This document shows positions 15,357 through 23,657 of a DNA stretch of 64,000 nt, in pieces. Both the position numbers and the translations under genes were made by a program. The stretch is from positions 532,921 to 596,920 of the forward strand of contig NZ_JQCD01000024.1 of assembly GCF_001437425.1 (NCBI RefSeq). The letters run 5' to 3'. Each line of letters starts with the position of its first letter. Positions within the stretch are counted from its first letter, which is position 1. The notes under the pieces are model-generated. The model did not search any database, was not told where the DNA came from, and saw nothing but the letters and a program-made list of their open reading frames with translations. The stretch is from Weissella minor (GTDB taxonomy: Bacteria; Bacillota; Bacilli; Lactobacillales; Lactobacillaceae).

Positions 15357-17084
15357 CTATTCGAACCAAGCATCAACCTTCTTAGGGTTGTCCTTAATCC
15401 ACTTCTTAGCAGCATCTTCAGGTGATTGACCATCTTGGATGTAAAGCATTACTTGTTCCATGTCATCAGAAGACCAGTTAAAGTTCTTCAAAACCTTATA
15501 TGCATCAGGCTTATCATCCTTAAGTCCCTTACGAGCCATGGTTGTAATGTTTTCTGATTCACCCATTGTTCCCTTAGGATCCTTCAAGTACTTCAAATCG
15601 TACTTTTGGAACATCCAATGTGGTGACCATCCAGTAATAATGATGTCTTTCTTAGCCTTGTAAGCTTGCTCCAAAGTTGTTGTCATCGCACCAGTTGAAG
15701 AAGTTTGCACCTTCCAACCGTTCAAATTACCGTAATCCTTAACCGTCTTTTCAGCGGCAGAAGTTACACCAGCACCTGGCTCAATTCCAGTAATTGTCTT
15801 ATCAGCTTGACCATTCAAATCTTCAATACTGTTTACATCATCCATGTACTTAGGAACAACAAGACCAAGATGTGCACCCTTCAAGTTAGGTCCTAAGAAA
15901 TCGATTTGCTTACGGTACTTATCGTATTGTGCCTTATGTGTGTTTGGTAACCACGCAGAAACTGACGCATCAGCTTGTCCTTGCGCGATTGATTGCCACA
16001 TAACCGCATTGTCCAATGGTGTCAATTTAACGTTGTATCCGTGTTCACGCATTGATTCAGCCAACACGTTACTTGATGCAACTTCTGAGTCCCATTCAAC
16101 ATAAACTAAGTTAATGCTTGCTTGTTCCTTTTCATGTGCTTGAACAGCCGCATAACCCGTTCCACCGATCAAAGCAAGCGTTGCTAGCCAACCAACCCAC
16201 TTCTTCCAGTTCTTGTACTTACCAGTTGTTTGGTTGTTAACCTTTTCAATTGGGTCAACGTTAAGGTATTCAGTAAAGCGATCAATGATGATGGCCAAAA
16301 TAACCAAACCAAGACCGTTAACGAATCCATTACCAACATCGGCGTGTTGCAAAGCAGATAGCACACCTTGTCCAAGACCAGGTGCCCCAACCATTGATGC
16401 AATAACAACCATTGACAATGCCAACATGATTGTTTGGTTCACACCAGCCAAAATACTTGGCTTAGCGACGGGCAATTCAACCTTAATTAACTTTTGCCAA
16501 GGTGTTGATCCGTATGAATCAGCAGCTTCTTCAAGTTCAGTTGGTACTTGTCGAATTCCCAAGTTAGTAAAACGAACTGTTGGTGGCAATGAGAAAATCA
16601 ATGAGGCGAATACACCAGGAACAACCCCAATTCCAAAGAATGCAACGGCCGGAATCAAGTAAACGAATCCTGGCATCGTTTGCATAAAGTCAAGAATTGG
16701 TTGCACGATCTTAGATACACGGTCAGACTTTGACATCCAAATTCCAAGTGGAATTCCAATAATAATTGAAACAATACTTGAAACTAAGACCAATGTCGTC
16801 GTTTGCATTAAGTCATTCCACAAACCTTGGTTCCACAATAGGAGTAATCCAAGGAAAGTAATCACTGGGAAGCCCCACTTCTTACCGCTAACCAAAATTG
16901 CATAGATAGTTAATACAACGATTAGCAATACTGGTGGTACAGATGTTAACAAATGTGTTAGTGCATCCATCCCTTTTTGTCCAGATGATTGAATGGCACT
17001 AAACATGCTAGCCCAGTTTGAAGTCATCCAATCAACAATTGATTGGACCCATTCAGCCAAAGGCATCTTTTCAAATGTAATCAT
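15357..17084 (-). CDS. opuABC: glycine betaine/osmoprotectant ABC transporter, fused permease and substrate-binding protein
   Basis: A 575-residue fusion as in Lactococcus BusAB/OpuABC. The first 300 residues are the permease, with six to eight hydrophobic segments and the EAA loop (EEAADSYGSTPWQK...ELP) near 190 that contacts the ATPase. After a last hydrophobic segment at about 295-315, the C-terminal 260 residues form an OpuAC-type betaine-binding domain facing outside, with aromatic-rich blocks such as ITGWSPHWMF. It imports compatible solutes under osmotic stress. The stop-start TAATG overlap with opuAA shows cotranscription. The symbol follows function; Lactococcus uses busAB. Confidence 0.93.
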   Translation of the reverse strand: MITFEKMPLAEWVQSIVDWMTSNWASMFSAIQSSGQKGMDALTHLLTSVPPVLLIVVLTIYAILVSGKKWGFPVITFLGLLLLWNQGLWNDLMQTTTLVLVSSIVSIIIGIPLGIWMSKSDRVSKIVQPILDFMQTMPGFVYLIPAVAFFGIGVVPGVFASLIFSLPPTVRFTNLGIRQVPTELEEAADSYGSTPWQKLIKVELPVAKPSILAGVNQTIMLALSMVVIASMVGAPGLGQGVLSALQHADVGNGFVNGLGLVILAIIIDRFTEYLNVDPIEKVNNQTTGKYKNWKKWVGWLATLALIGGTGYAAVQAHEKEQASINLVYVEWDSEVASSNVLAESMREHGYNVKLTPLDNAVMWQSIAQGQADASVSAWLPNTHKAQYDKYRKQIDFLGPNLKGAHLGLVVPKYMDDVNSIEDLNGQADKTITGIEPGAGVTSAAEKTVKDYGNLNGWKVQTSSTGAMTTTLEQAYKAKKDIIITGWSPHWMFQKYDLKYLKDPKGTMGESENITTMARKGLKDDKPDAYKVLKNFNWSSDDMEQVMLYIQDGQSPEDAAKKWIKDNPKKVDAWFE

Positions 17085-18277
17085 TATTCTTCACCCTCCA
17101 TGTCAGTATTATCAGCTAAAGCTTCTAGCACACGACCACGGATTAGCACCCCAACCAAACGGTTGTCATCATCGACAACAGCTAATGGTGCTGGTGAATC
17201 ATAAATCATTGTCACAATATCAGAAAGCAATGTATCCTTATGAACCGTTGACATTTCTGTCAAGACACTGCTCAATGGTACATTTTCTTGACGTGACTTC
17301 AGAGCATTTTCACCACTCAAGAAGCCTTTAAAGTGGCGTTCACGGTCAACCGCAACTAAACCACTAACTTCTTCGGTACGCATCTTCTTCAAAGCAACAT
17401 TTGGTCCATCATTATCAACATTTGTTGTTAGTGGTGGCACCATGATGTTTTCAGCTGTCAAGACCTTCGAACGGTCAATATCTTCAGTAAAGGCACGTAC
17501 ATAATCGTCAGCAGGATTCGTCAAAATATCCTCACCTGTTCCAATTTGTACAATCGCCCCATCCTTCATAATGGCAATACGATCACCAATACGAAGTGCT
17601 TCATTCAAGTCGTGGGAAATAAAGATGATTGTTTGACCTTGCTTAGCTTGCAATTCAATCAATTCATCTTGCATATCACGACGAATCAATGGGTCAAGCG
17701 CTGAGAACGCTTCGTCCATCAATAGAATTTCAGGATTATTGGCCAACGCACGAGCAAGCCCCACACGTTGTTGCATTCCACCTGATAATTGGCTTGGGTA
17801 TTGATCTCTAAATGACCAAAGGTTTGCATTCTTCAAAGCAATTTCAGCTTTTTCACGACGCTCAGCCTTAGGCATTCCTTGAACTTCCAAACCATACTCA
17901 GTATTTTCCATAACTGTTCGTTGTGGGAAAAGACCAAAGTTTTGGAATACCATGCTCATCTTCTTACGACGAACATCACGCAATTGCTTTTTATCCATTT
18001 TAGAAATATCTTCACCGTCTAAATAAATTGAACCTGAAGTTGGTTCGATCAAACGGTTAAGCAAACGGATCAAGGTTGATTTTCCAGAACCTGATAGTCC
18101 CATAATAACGAAAATTTCACCTTCATTAACTTCCAAATTGGCATCATAAACACCAACTGTGGCACCTGTCTTATCCAAAATATCAGTTTTTGGTGCACGA
18201 TCATCAATCATTTCTAATGCTTGCTTGACGTGCTTACCGAAAATTTTGGTAAGGTGCTCTAACTTTACCTTAGCCAT
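17084..18277 (-). CDS. opuAA: glycine betaine ABC transporter ATPase with CBS domains
   Basis: A 397-residue ATPase of the OpuAA/BusAA/ProV type. Walker [10 protein letters not shown] is at 60-68, the LSGGMQQ signature at 164-170 and Walker B LLMDEAF at 185-191, followed by the SHDLNEAL switch. The C-terminal 120 residues carry two CBS modules, which sense ionic strength or nucleotides (c-di-AMP in relatives). It energises the fused OpuABC and is the first gene after the busR-opu intergenic region. A strong AGGAGGAGG ribosome-binding site precedes the ATG. Confidence 0.95.
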   Translation of the reverse strand: MAKVKLEHLTKIFGKHVKQALEMIDDRAPKTDILDKTGATVGVYDANLEVNEGEIFVIMGLSGSGKSTLIRLLNRLIEPTSGSIYLDGEDISKMDKKQLRDVRRKKMSMVFQNFGLFPQRTVMENTEYGLEVQGMPKAERREKAEIALKNANLWSFRDQYPSQLSGGMQQRVGLARALANNPEILLMDEAFSALDPLIRRDMQDELIELQAKQGQTIIFISHDLNEALRIGDRIAIMKDGAIVQIGTGEDILTNPADDYVRAFTEDIDRSKVLTAENIMVPPLTTNVDNDGPNVALKKMRTEEVSGLVAVDRERHFKGFLSGENALKSRQENVPLSSVLTEMSTVHKDTLLSDIVTMIYDSPAPLAVVDDDNRLVGVLIRGRVLEALADNTDMEGEE

Positions 18278-18294
18278 ATTTTCCTCCTCCTAGT

Positions 18295-18324
18295 TCACTT
18301 TAAAGTGATACAGGCTTAGTGACA
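18295..18324. promoter_or_regulatory. putative BusR operator: palindrome plus half-site
   Basis: A perfect 14-bp palindrome TCACTTTAAAGTGA (18295-18308) is followed 9 bases later by AGTGACA (18318-18324). They sit between the opuAA promoter and start codon, where repressor binding would block transcription. BusR in streptococci and lactococci recognises AGTGACA-like half-sites, so this is a plausible operator. Confidence 0.55.
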
Positions 18325-18330
18325 ACCTAT

Positions 18331-18359
18331 ATTTAAACATAAAGTTGGCACCAAGTCAA
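18331..18359 (-). promoter_or_regulatory. promoter of opuAA-opuABC
   Basis: TTGACT (18354-18359) and TTAAAT (18331-18336) with 17-base spacing on the minus strand. The -10 is weak, as often seen for regulated osmotic genes. Confidence 0.5.
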
Positions 18360-18463
18360 ATAGCTGGCATATCAGCATTTTCAACGTTTACATTTATTTT
18401 TATTAACCTTATAATCAATTTATTGGTATCGATTTATTTGATTTATTTAATGGAGAAAGAAAC

Positions 18464-19084
18464 ATGAGCACATCAAGGCAACCCCGTTATCGCCAAATCG
18501 CACTCGATTTAGCAGATAAAATTGCACATAATCAAATTCAAGTAGGTGAGAAAATCCACGCGCGATCAAAAATTGCAACGACTTATGGCGTCTCAGCTGA
18601 AACAGCACGTCGCGCAATTAACGTCCTTGCAGATATGGACATTGCCCAAGCACAGCATGGTACCGGGGCCATCATCATTTCCAAACAAAAAGCAATGGAT
18701 TTCATCGCAACTGAACAAGCTGGTTTTGATTTAGTCAGTTTAGAAAACGACTTGCTCAATAATATTGAGGACCAAAAAAAAGAACTCGATACAATGGCCG
18801 ATTCTTTAAAAACTTTCTTACAAACATCACAGCGTTTCCAACAATTAAACCCGCTCAAACCATTTGAGCTTGTATTGGATGCACCTTCTGATAAATACGG
18901 TTTAAGCTTGAGTGACTTAAACTTTTGGCATCAAACCGGTACAACATTAGTGGGTATTGAACATGATGGTAAATTAGTCATCTCGCCTGGTCCATACGTT
19001 AGCCTAGAACAAGGTGATGTCATCTATTTTGTTGGTCCCGATGATTCAGTCGCTAAAGTGAGTGTCTTCTTATTCAATCAATAA
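18464..19084 (+). CDS. busR: GntR-type HTH regulator with RCK_C domain, BusR family
   Basis: A 206-residue two-domain regulator. Residues 1-75 form a GntR winged helix (RYRQIALDLADKI..., SAETARRAINVLADM recognition region), 85-125 a helical linker likely coiled coil, and about 130-206 an RCK_C/TrkA_C domain. This architecture is characteristic of BusR, which in Lactococcus and Streptococcus represses betaine uptake when bound to c-di-AMP. Divergent placement beside opuAA-opuABC supports the same role. GGAG precedes the ATG. Ligand binding was not tested here. Confidence 0.9.
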   Translation: MSTSRQPRYRQIALDLADKIAHNQIQVGEKIHARSKIATTYGVSAETARRAINVLADMDIAQAQHGTGAIIISKQKAMDFIATEQAGFDLVSLENDLLNNIEDQKKELDTMADSLKTFLQTSQRFQQLNPLKPFELVLDAPSDKYGLSLSDLNFWHQTGTTLVGIEHDGKLVISPGPYVSLEQGDVIYFVGPDDSVAKVSVFLFNQ

Positions 19085-19087
19085 ATT

Positions 19088-19126
19088 AAAAAAGGCTGTG
19101 GAATTTAGATTCCACAGCCTTTTTCT
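19088..19126. terminator. bidirectional terminator between busR and ppaC
   Basis: Hairpin AAAAAAGGCTGTGGAAT...ATTCCACAGCCTTTTT with a 12-bp stem, between convergent genes. Confidence 0.92.
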
Positions 19127-19136
19127 TGTTTAATGT

Positions 19137-20057
19137 TTAAAATGCTTCAGTTAATGGTGGTACCACTTGTTTCTTACGTGAAACCACACCTGGTAATGAA
19201 CCACGACCATCAGTCAATTCAATATTAAAGGCTTTTTCAACCTTATCTTGGTTTTGACCTAAGACCAAAATATCTGAATCTGAGTCCAAAATATTTGTCA
19301 CAACAAGAATAAATGTATCATAACCATCAGCAGCAATTTCTTCATTGATTGCTGCTTCAATTTCATCACGACGTGCAAACACATCATCAACATCAACCGT
19401 ATTTACTTGACCGATACGAACAGTGTTGCCACCCATTTCAAATGACTTTGCATCACCATCAATCAAATCCTTGGCTGAACGTGATGATAAATCAGTTCCA
19501 GCCTTCAACAATTCCAAACCATACGCATTTACATCGTCAATGCCCGCAATTTTAGCCAAAGCTTCTAGTGCTGGTTGGTCTTGTGGTGTTGTGGTTGGGC
19601 TCTTTAGCAACAATGTGTCTGAAATAATAGCTGAAGCCATCATACCAGCTAATGCAGCAGGAATTTCAACATCAGCTTGTTGGAATTCATAGTACAAAAT
19701 TGTCGCAACTGATCCCAAAGGCTTGTTAATAAACCATAGTGGTGCATTTGACTTAAAATCAATCTTGTGGTGATCGTATACCCCAGTAACCGTCACATCA
19801 GCCAAGTTATCAATTGATTGTGCGGCTTCGTTATGGTCAACCAAGTACACTTCATCAGTATCAGCAGCAGTTGCCACTGGCAATGCTTCTAAACCAAAAT
19901 GTGCCAATGCAAACTTTGTTTCAGCATTAGGTTCACCTTGTGCCATTGCTTGTGAGTCTTCCCCGTAAGCATGGTTAACCAAGTATGAGGCTGCCATTGC
20001 TGAAGCAACTGTGTCGGTGTCCGGATTCTTGTGTCCAAAAACTAATTTCTTTGCCAT
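19137..20057 (-). CDS. ppaC: manganese-dependent inorganic pyrophosphatase
   Basis: A family II (DHH) pyrophosphatase of 306 residues that hydrolyses PPi from biosynthetic reactions. Mn-binding motifs HKNPDTD (9-15) and VYDHHK (about 92-97) are visible, and the substrate-contacting SRKKQVVPPL block is near the C-terminus. GGAG precedes the ATG. It is monocistronic with an intrinsic stop signal beyond. Confidence 0.96.
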   Translation of the reverse strand: MAKKLVFGHKNPDTDTVASAMAASYLVNHAYGEDSQAMAQGEPNAETKFALAHFGLEALPVATAADTDEVYLVDHNEAAQSIDNLADVTVTGVYDHHKIDFKSNAPLWFINKPLGSVATILYYEFQQADVEIPAALAGMMASAIISDTLLLKSPTTTPQDQPALEALAKIAGIDDVNAYGLELLKAGTDLSSRSAKDLIDGDAKSFEMGGNTVRIGQVNTVDVDDVFARRDEIEAAINEEIAADGYDTFILVVTNILDSDSDILVLGQNQDKVEKAFNIELTDGRGSLPGVVSRKKQVVPPLTEAF

Positions 20058-20102
20058 GTGTATTTCTCCAGTTCAACTAAAATCTTTTTTCATTAAATAG
20101 TA

Positions 20103-20158
20103 TACCCCATTATTCGCAATTTCGCACGAGACGCGCTTACAAATAATGGGGTATTTTT
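20103..20158. repeat. 13-bp inverted repeat between fructokinase and ppaC
   Basis: ATACCCCATTATT and AATAATGGGGTAT are separated by about 28 bases. On plus a T-rich tail follows; on minus the tail is only TATACTATTT, which also resembles the ppaC -10. It could be the fructokinase terminator with a weak U-tract, or a structural or operator element of ppaC. Confidence 0.55.
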
Positions 20159-20161
20159 ATT

Positions 20162-21037
20162 TTACTTTACAAGTGTCTTGGCTAAGTAGAAGCAACCAAG
20201 GATTCCAGCATTATCACCGTTCTTAACAGGTTGGATGTAAGTATCCAAATCTGGTACATCCAAATAGTTATTCATTTGTTCCGCAAATGATTCACGGATT
20301 AATGGGAATAAGATTTCACGGTGTGGAATACCACCACCAAAGATAATCATGTCTGGGCGCAAAATTGCTGTATACGTCACAGCAGCTTGCGCAAGATAGA
20401 ATGCTTCCATCTTCCAAGCTTCGTGATCATCGGGCAAGTCCTTACCTGAAACACCCCAACGACCTTCAACAGCAGGTCCCGCAGTCAATCCTTCAAGACA
20501 GTTATTGCCGTGGAATGGGCAAAGTCCTTCATAATGATCATCTGGGTGGCGTTGCATCATAATGTGACCAGCTTCAGGGTGTGAACGTCCAGCTAATAGT
20601 TCACCATTTTGAATGATTCCGGCCCCAACACCAGTTCCAACGGTCAAATAAACAACATTTTCAACATCTTTAGCAGCACCTGAAACATATTCAGCCCAAC
20701 CCGCACCATTAACATCAGTCGTCCAGAAGTATGGAATATCACGCCATGCTTTCATTGTTCCTAAGAAATCAAATCCTGACCAACCACGCTTTGGTGTATC
20801 CAATACGTAGCCATATGTTGCACTATCAGGCTTCACATCAATTGGTCCGAAAGCAGCAATTCCAATGGCATCAATATCTTCAAATTGGTCGAAGAAGGCG
20901 ATAACATTCTTTAATGTCTTTTCACCATCTTCAGTTGGAAAACTTTCACGTTGGATAACTTCTTCTGGATTTTCTGTATCTGCTACCGCAACAACAAACT
21001 TAGTTCCACCTGCTTCAATTGCACCTAGTAATGACAT
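20162..21037 (-). CDS. scrK: ROK-family fructokinase
   Basis: A 291-residue ROK kinase phosphorylating fructose to fructose-6-phosphate with ATP. Blocks seen are GAIEAGGTKF at the N-terminus (ATP phosphate loop), the TVGTGVGAGI catalytic-lobe motif, and the structural zinc region GHIMMQRHPDDHYEGLCPFHGNNCLEG with His and Cys ligands. The ROK pattern matches ScrK/FrkA/GmuE enzymes. The promoter overlaps cre-like sites, so sugar control is likely. No sucrose hydrolase or transporter is next to it. Confidence 0.92.
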   Translation of the reverse strand: MSLLGAIEAGGTKFVVAVADTENPEEVIQRESFPTEDGEKTLKNVIAFFDQFEDIDAIGIAAFGPIDVKPDSATYGYVLDTPKRGWSGFDFLGTMKAWRDIPYFWTTDVNGAGWAEYVSGAAKDVENVVYLTVGTGVGAGIIQNGELLAGRSHPEAGHIMMQRHPDDHYEGLCPFHGNNCLEGLTAGPAVEGRWGVSGKDLPDDHEAWKMEAFYLAQAAVTYTAILRPDMIIFGGGIPHREILFPLIRESFAEQMNNYLDVPDLDTYIQPVKNGDNAGILGCFYLAKTLVK

Positions 21038-21083
21038 AACTTTCTTTCCTCGTACTTTCTTGAATTCTTTTTAATTGCATTTT

Positions 21084-21098
21084 TTGGAAACGCTTTCT
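21084..21098. promoter_or_regulatory. cre-like site 1 of scrK
   Basis: TTGGAAACGCTTTCT fits the CcpA consensus WTGNAANCGNWNNCW at every position. It lies downstream of the scrK promoter in the 5' untranslated region. Confidence 0.75.
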
Positions 21099-21110
21099 TT
21101 AACAACTCTT

Positions 21111-21139
21111 ATTGTATATGAAACCGATTTCATAATCAA
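21111..21139 (-). promoter_or_regulatory. scrK promoter with cre-like dyad in the spacer
   Basis: TTGATT (21134-21139) and TACAAT (21111-21116), spacing 17 on the minus strand. The spacer is the dyad ATGAAACCGATTTCAT (21118-21133), which fits the cre consensus fully but also resembles LacI-family (ScrR-like) operators. Binding there would occlude RNA polymerase. Confidence 0.68.
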
Positions 21140-21148
21140 GTAAAATCA

Positions 21149-21180
21149 TAAAAAAAAAGTGAAATGTTCCCATTTCACTC
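21149..21180 (-). terminator. terminator of parC
   Basis: Nine-bp stem AGTGAAATG/CATTTCACT with a TTCC loop, followed on minus by nine T. Located 12-43 bases beyond the parC stop. Confidence 0.9.
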
Positions 21181-21191
21181 ATTACTTTGAT

Positions 21192-23657
21192 TTAAGTTGT
21201 CACTAGATTTTGTTGCAAAACATGCATCATAACAGGTGTTCCACTCGTTTCGGTATCAATCACAAAACTACCATTACTATAACGCTGACTCTTTGGATAA
21301 TCCATTGGATTAATATCAAAAAGTTTATCCGTATCAGTCAAAATCGTTAATGGCTCTGGTTGATGCTGATGAATACCAACCATTGATACAATGCGATGTG
21401 GTTCTCGCTTCAATTCTCGCATAATTGCAACACCTTTACGGGCCCGACTCGTTTTAGGGATTTCATCAACAGGCATCCACTTGAAAGCACCACGATTTGA
21501 GACAAATGCCAAAGCTTGGTCATTTGCATTATCACTTAGTGCCATTCCTGTAATTGCGTCATCATCACCTAATGCCATGGCTTTAACACCAGCAGTCCGA
21601 GCTCCAGATGTTGGGACTTCATCCAAAGCATAACGTAAACCATTTGCTTGATATGACGCCAGAATCACATCATAGTTTGCTTGCTGCTTGTCGTCAAACC
21701 AAACAGTGTTTACAACATACGCATCCGAACGCTTCAGTTTGATAAACGGTGTTGGTTTCTTACGATAAGTCGTTCGTGGTGCCAAGTCACTAAATTTCGT
21801 GCGCTTAATCAAACCATCAGAAGTCACACTGACCCACTCCCCGGCTAAGGCATCAACTGAGTCAACAACCTTTACTGCAATAATTAATTCCTCAGAAGCT
21901 AACCCTGTAATCGTCTGTGATAGATGTTCTCCCGCTTCTTTCCATCGCACATCTGCAATTTCATGAATTGGTCGATAAACGACATTCCCACGATCAGTCA
22001 GCATAAAGAGATGTTGTAAAGTATTCACACGGTTCACAAAGATAACTTCATCGTCATCACGCAAACCATTATCATCTCCTGATGCATTGTATGAACGAAT
22101 TGATGAACGCTTAACATAGCCACTCTTTGAAACAAGCATCATCACATCTTCATCAGCAACGGTGACATTTTGATCAATCTTCAATTCTTGAACCTGATCT
22201 TCAATTGAGCTGAGACGATCAGTCGCATATTCCTTACGTAAGCTCTTCAATTCATTTCGAAGCACTTTTCGTAATTCTTTCGGTTCAGCCAAAATTAAAT
22301 TAAAGGCTTCAATTTTAGCATTCAATTCTGCAAACTCATGCTCCAATTGCGTTACATCGGTATTCGTTAAACGATATAGTTGCATCGTCACAATTGCTTC
22401 GGCTTGTGGTTCAGAGAAATCGTATTCAGCCATCAAATTTTCTTTGGCACCCTTACGATTTTCTGAAGCACGAATGGTTGCAATCACTTGATCCAAAATT
22501 GACATCGCTTTAATTAAGCCCGAAACAATATGTTGACGACTTTGCGCTTTTGCTAAGTCGTACTCTGTTCGTTTCGTAATAATTTCAACTTGATGTTCCA
22601 AAAATGCTGATAGCGCCTGCTTCAACCCAACGCGTTCAGGTCGTTGATTGTGAATCGCCACCATATTGAAATTATACGTAATCTGCAAATCAGTTTTCTT
22701 AAAGAGATAATCCAAAATTCCTTGTGCATTGGCATCCTTACCCAACTCAATGACAATTGAAAGGCCATCTCGGTCAGATTCATCACGCACTTCAGTAATT
22801 CCAGCAACATCCTTATTCAAACGAATTTCGTCAATTTTCTTAACTAATGCAGCTTTGTTGACTTCATAAGGGATTTCGGAAATGTCAATCTGTGACTTTC
22901 CAGCTTTCAATGCTTTAATTGTTGTCCGTGAGCGCACAATAATGCGGCCACGACCACTTTCATAAGCAGAGCGAATGCCATCAATACCTTGAATAATCCC
23001 ACCTGTTGGAAAATCAGGACCTTGCACAAATTGCATCAATTCATCTAATTTTGCCTTTGGATGCGCTAAAAGATACACCAAAGCATCAATCACTTCACCC
23101 AAATTATGTGGTGGAATTTCCGTCGCATATCCCGCTGAAATTCCAGTTGAGCCATTTACCAGTAAATTAGGGAAATGAGCTGGTAAAACTGTCGGCTCAT
23201 ATTCAGTATCATCAAAGTTCAAGACCATTTCCACGGTCTCTTTATCCAAATCGCGTAGCATTTCACCGGCTAATTTAGACAAACGTGCTTCGGTATAACG
23301 CATGGCAGCCGGCGGATCATTATCAATTGATCCATTGTTACCGTGCATTTCAATCAAAGGTGCGCGTAACTTCCAGTCCTGTGACATACGTACCAACGCT
23401 TCATAAATTGAAGAGTCACCGTGGGGATGGAAATTACCCATGACGTTACCAACAGACTTAGCTGACTTACGAAACGCCTTATCATAAGTATTACCATCTT
23501 TAAACATCGCAAATAAAATACGACGTTGCACCGGCTTTAACCCATCGCGAATGTCAGGTAACGCACGTTCTTGAATAATTGACTTGGAATAGCGACCAAA
23601 ACGATCGCCCATAACTGTTTCAAGACTAATTTCTTGAATATTTCCGTCTTCAGGCAT
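21192..23657 (-). CDS. parC: DNA topoisomerase IV subunit A
   Basis: ParC (821 residues) cuts and rejoins DNA in the ParC2ParE2 enzyme that decatenates chromosomes. The catalytic Tyr is Y121 in AAMRYTEARLS. The quinolone-determining region reads HPHGDSSIYEA (77-87) with the usual Ser and Glu, so no obvious resistance change. The long C-terminal beta-propeller domain is complete. Its start overlaps the parE end by 8 bases. Confidence 0.97.
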   Translation of the reverse strand: MPEDGNIQEISLETVMGDRFGRYSKSIIQERALPDIRDGLKPVQRRILFAMFKDGNTYDKAFRKSAKSVGNVMGNFHPHGDSSIYEALVRMSQDWKLRAPLIEMHGNNGSIDNDPPAAMRYTEARLSKLAGEMLRDLDKETVEMVLNFDDTEYEPTVLPAHFPNLLVNGSTGISAGYATEIPPHNLGEVIDALVYLLAHPKAKLDELMQFVQGPDFPTGGIIQGIDGIRSAYESGRGRIIVRSRTTIKALKAGKSQIDISEIPYEVNKAALVKKIDEIRLNKDVAGITEVRDESDRDGLSIVIELGKDANAQGILDYLFKKTDLQITYNFNMVAIHNQRPERVGLKQALSAFLEHQVEIITKRTEYDLAKAQSRQHIVSGLIKAMSILDQVIATIRASENRKGAKENLMAEYDFSEPQAEAIVTMQLYRLTNTDVTQLEHEFAELNAKIEAFNLILAEPKELRKVLRNELKSLRKEYATDRLSSIEDQVQELKIDQNVTVADEDVMMLVSKSGYVKRSSIRSYNASGDDNGLRDDDEVIFVNRVNTLQHLFMLTDRGNVVYRPIHEIADVRWKEAGEHLSQTITGLASEELIIAVKVVDSVDALAGEWVSVTSDGLIKRTKFSDLAPRTTYRKKPTPFIKLKRSDAYVVNTVWFDDKQQANYDVILASYQANGLRYALDEVPTSGARTAGVKAMALGDDDAITGMALSDNANDQALAFVSNRGAFKWMPVDEIPKTSRARKGVAIMRELKREPHRIVSMVGIHQHQPEPLTILTDTDKLFDINPMDYPKSQRYSNGSFVIDTETSGTPVMMHVLQQNLVTT

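Noticed and set aside
21192..23657. Quinolone-resistance substitutions in ParC
   Set aside because: The hot-spot Ser and Glu in HPHGDSSIYEA are the usual sensitive residues.
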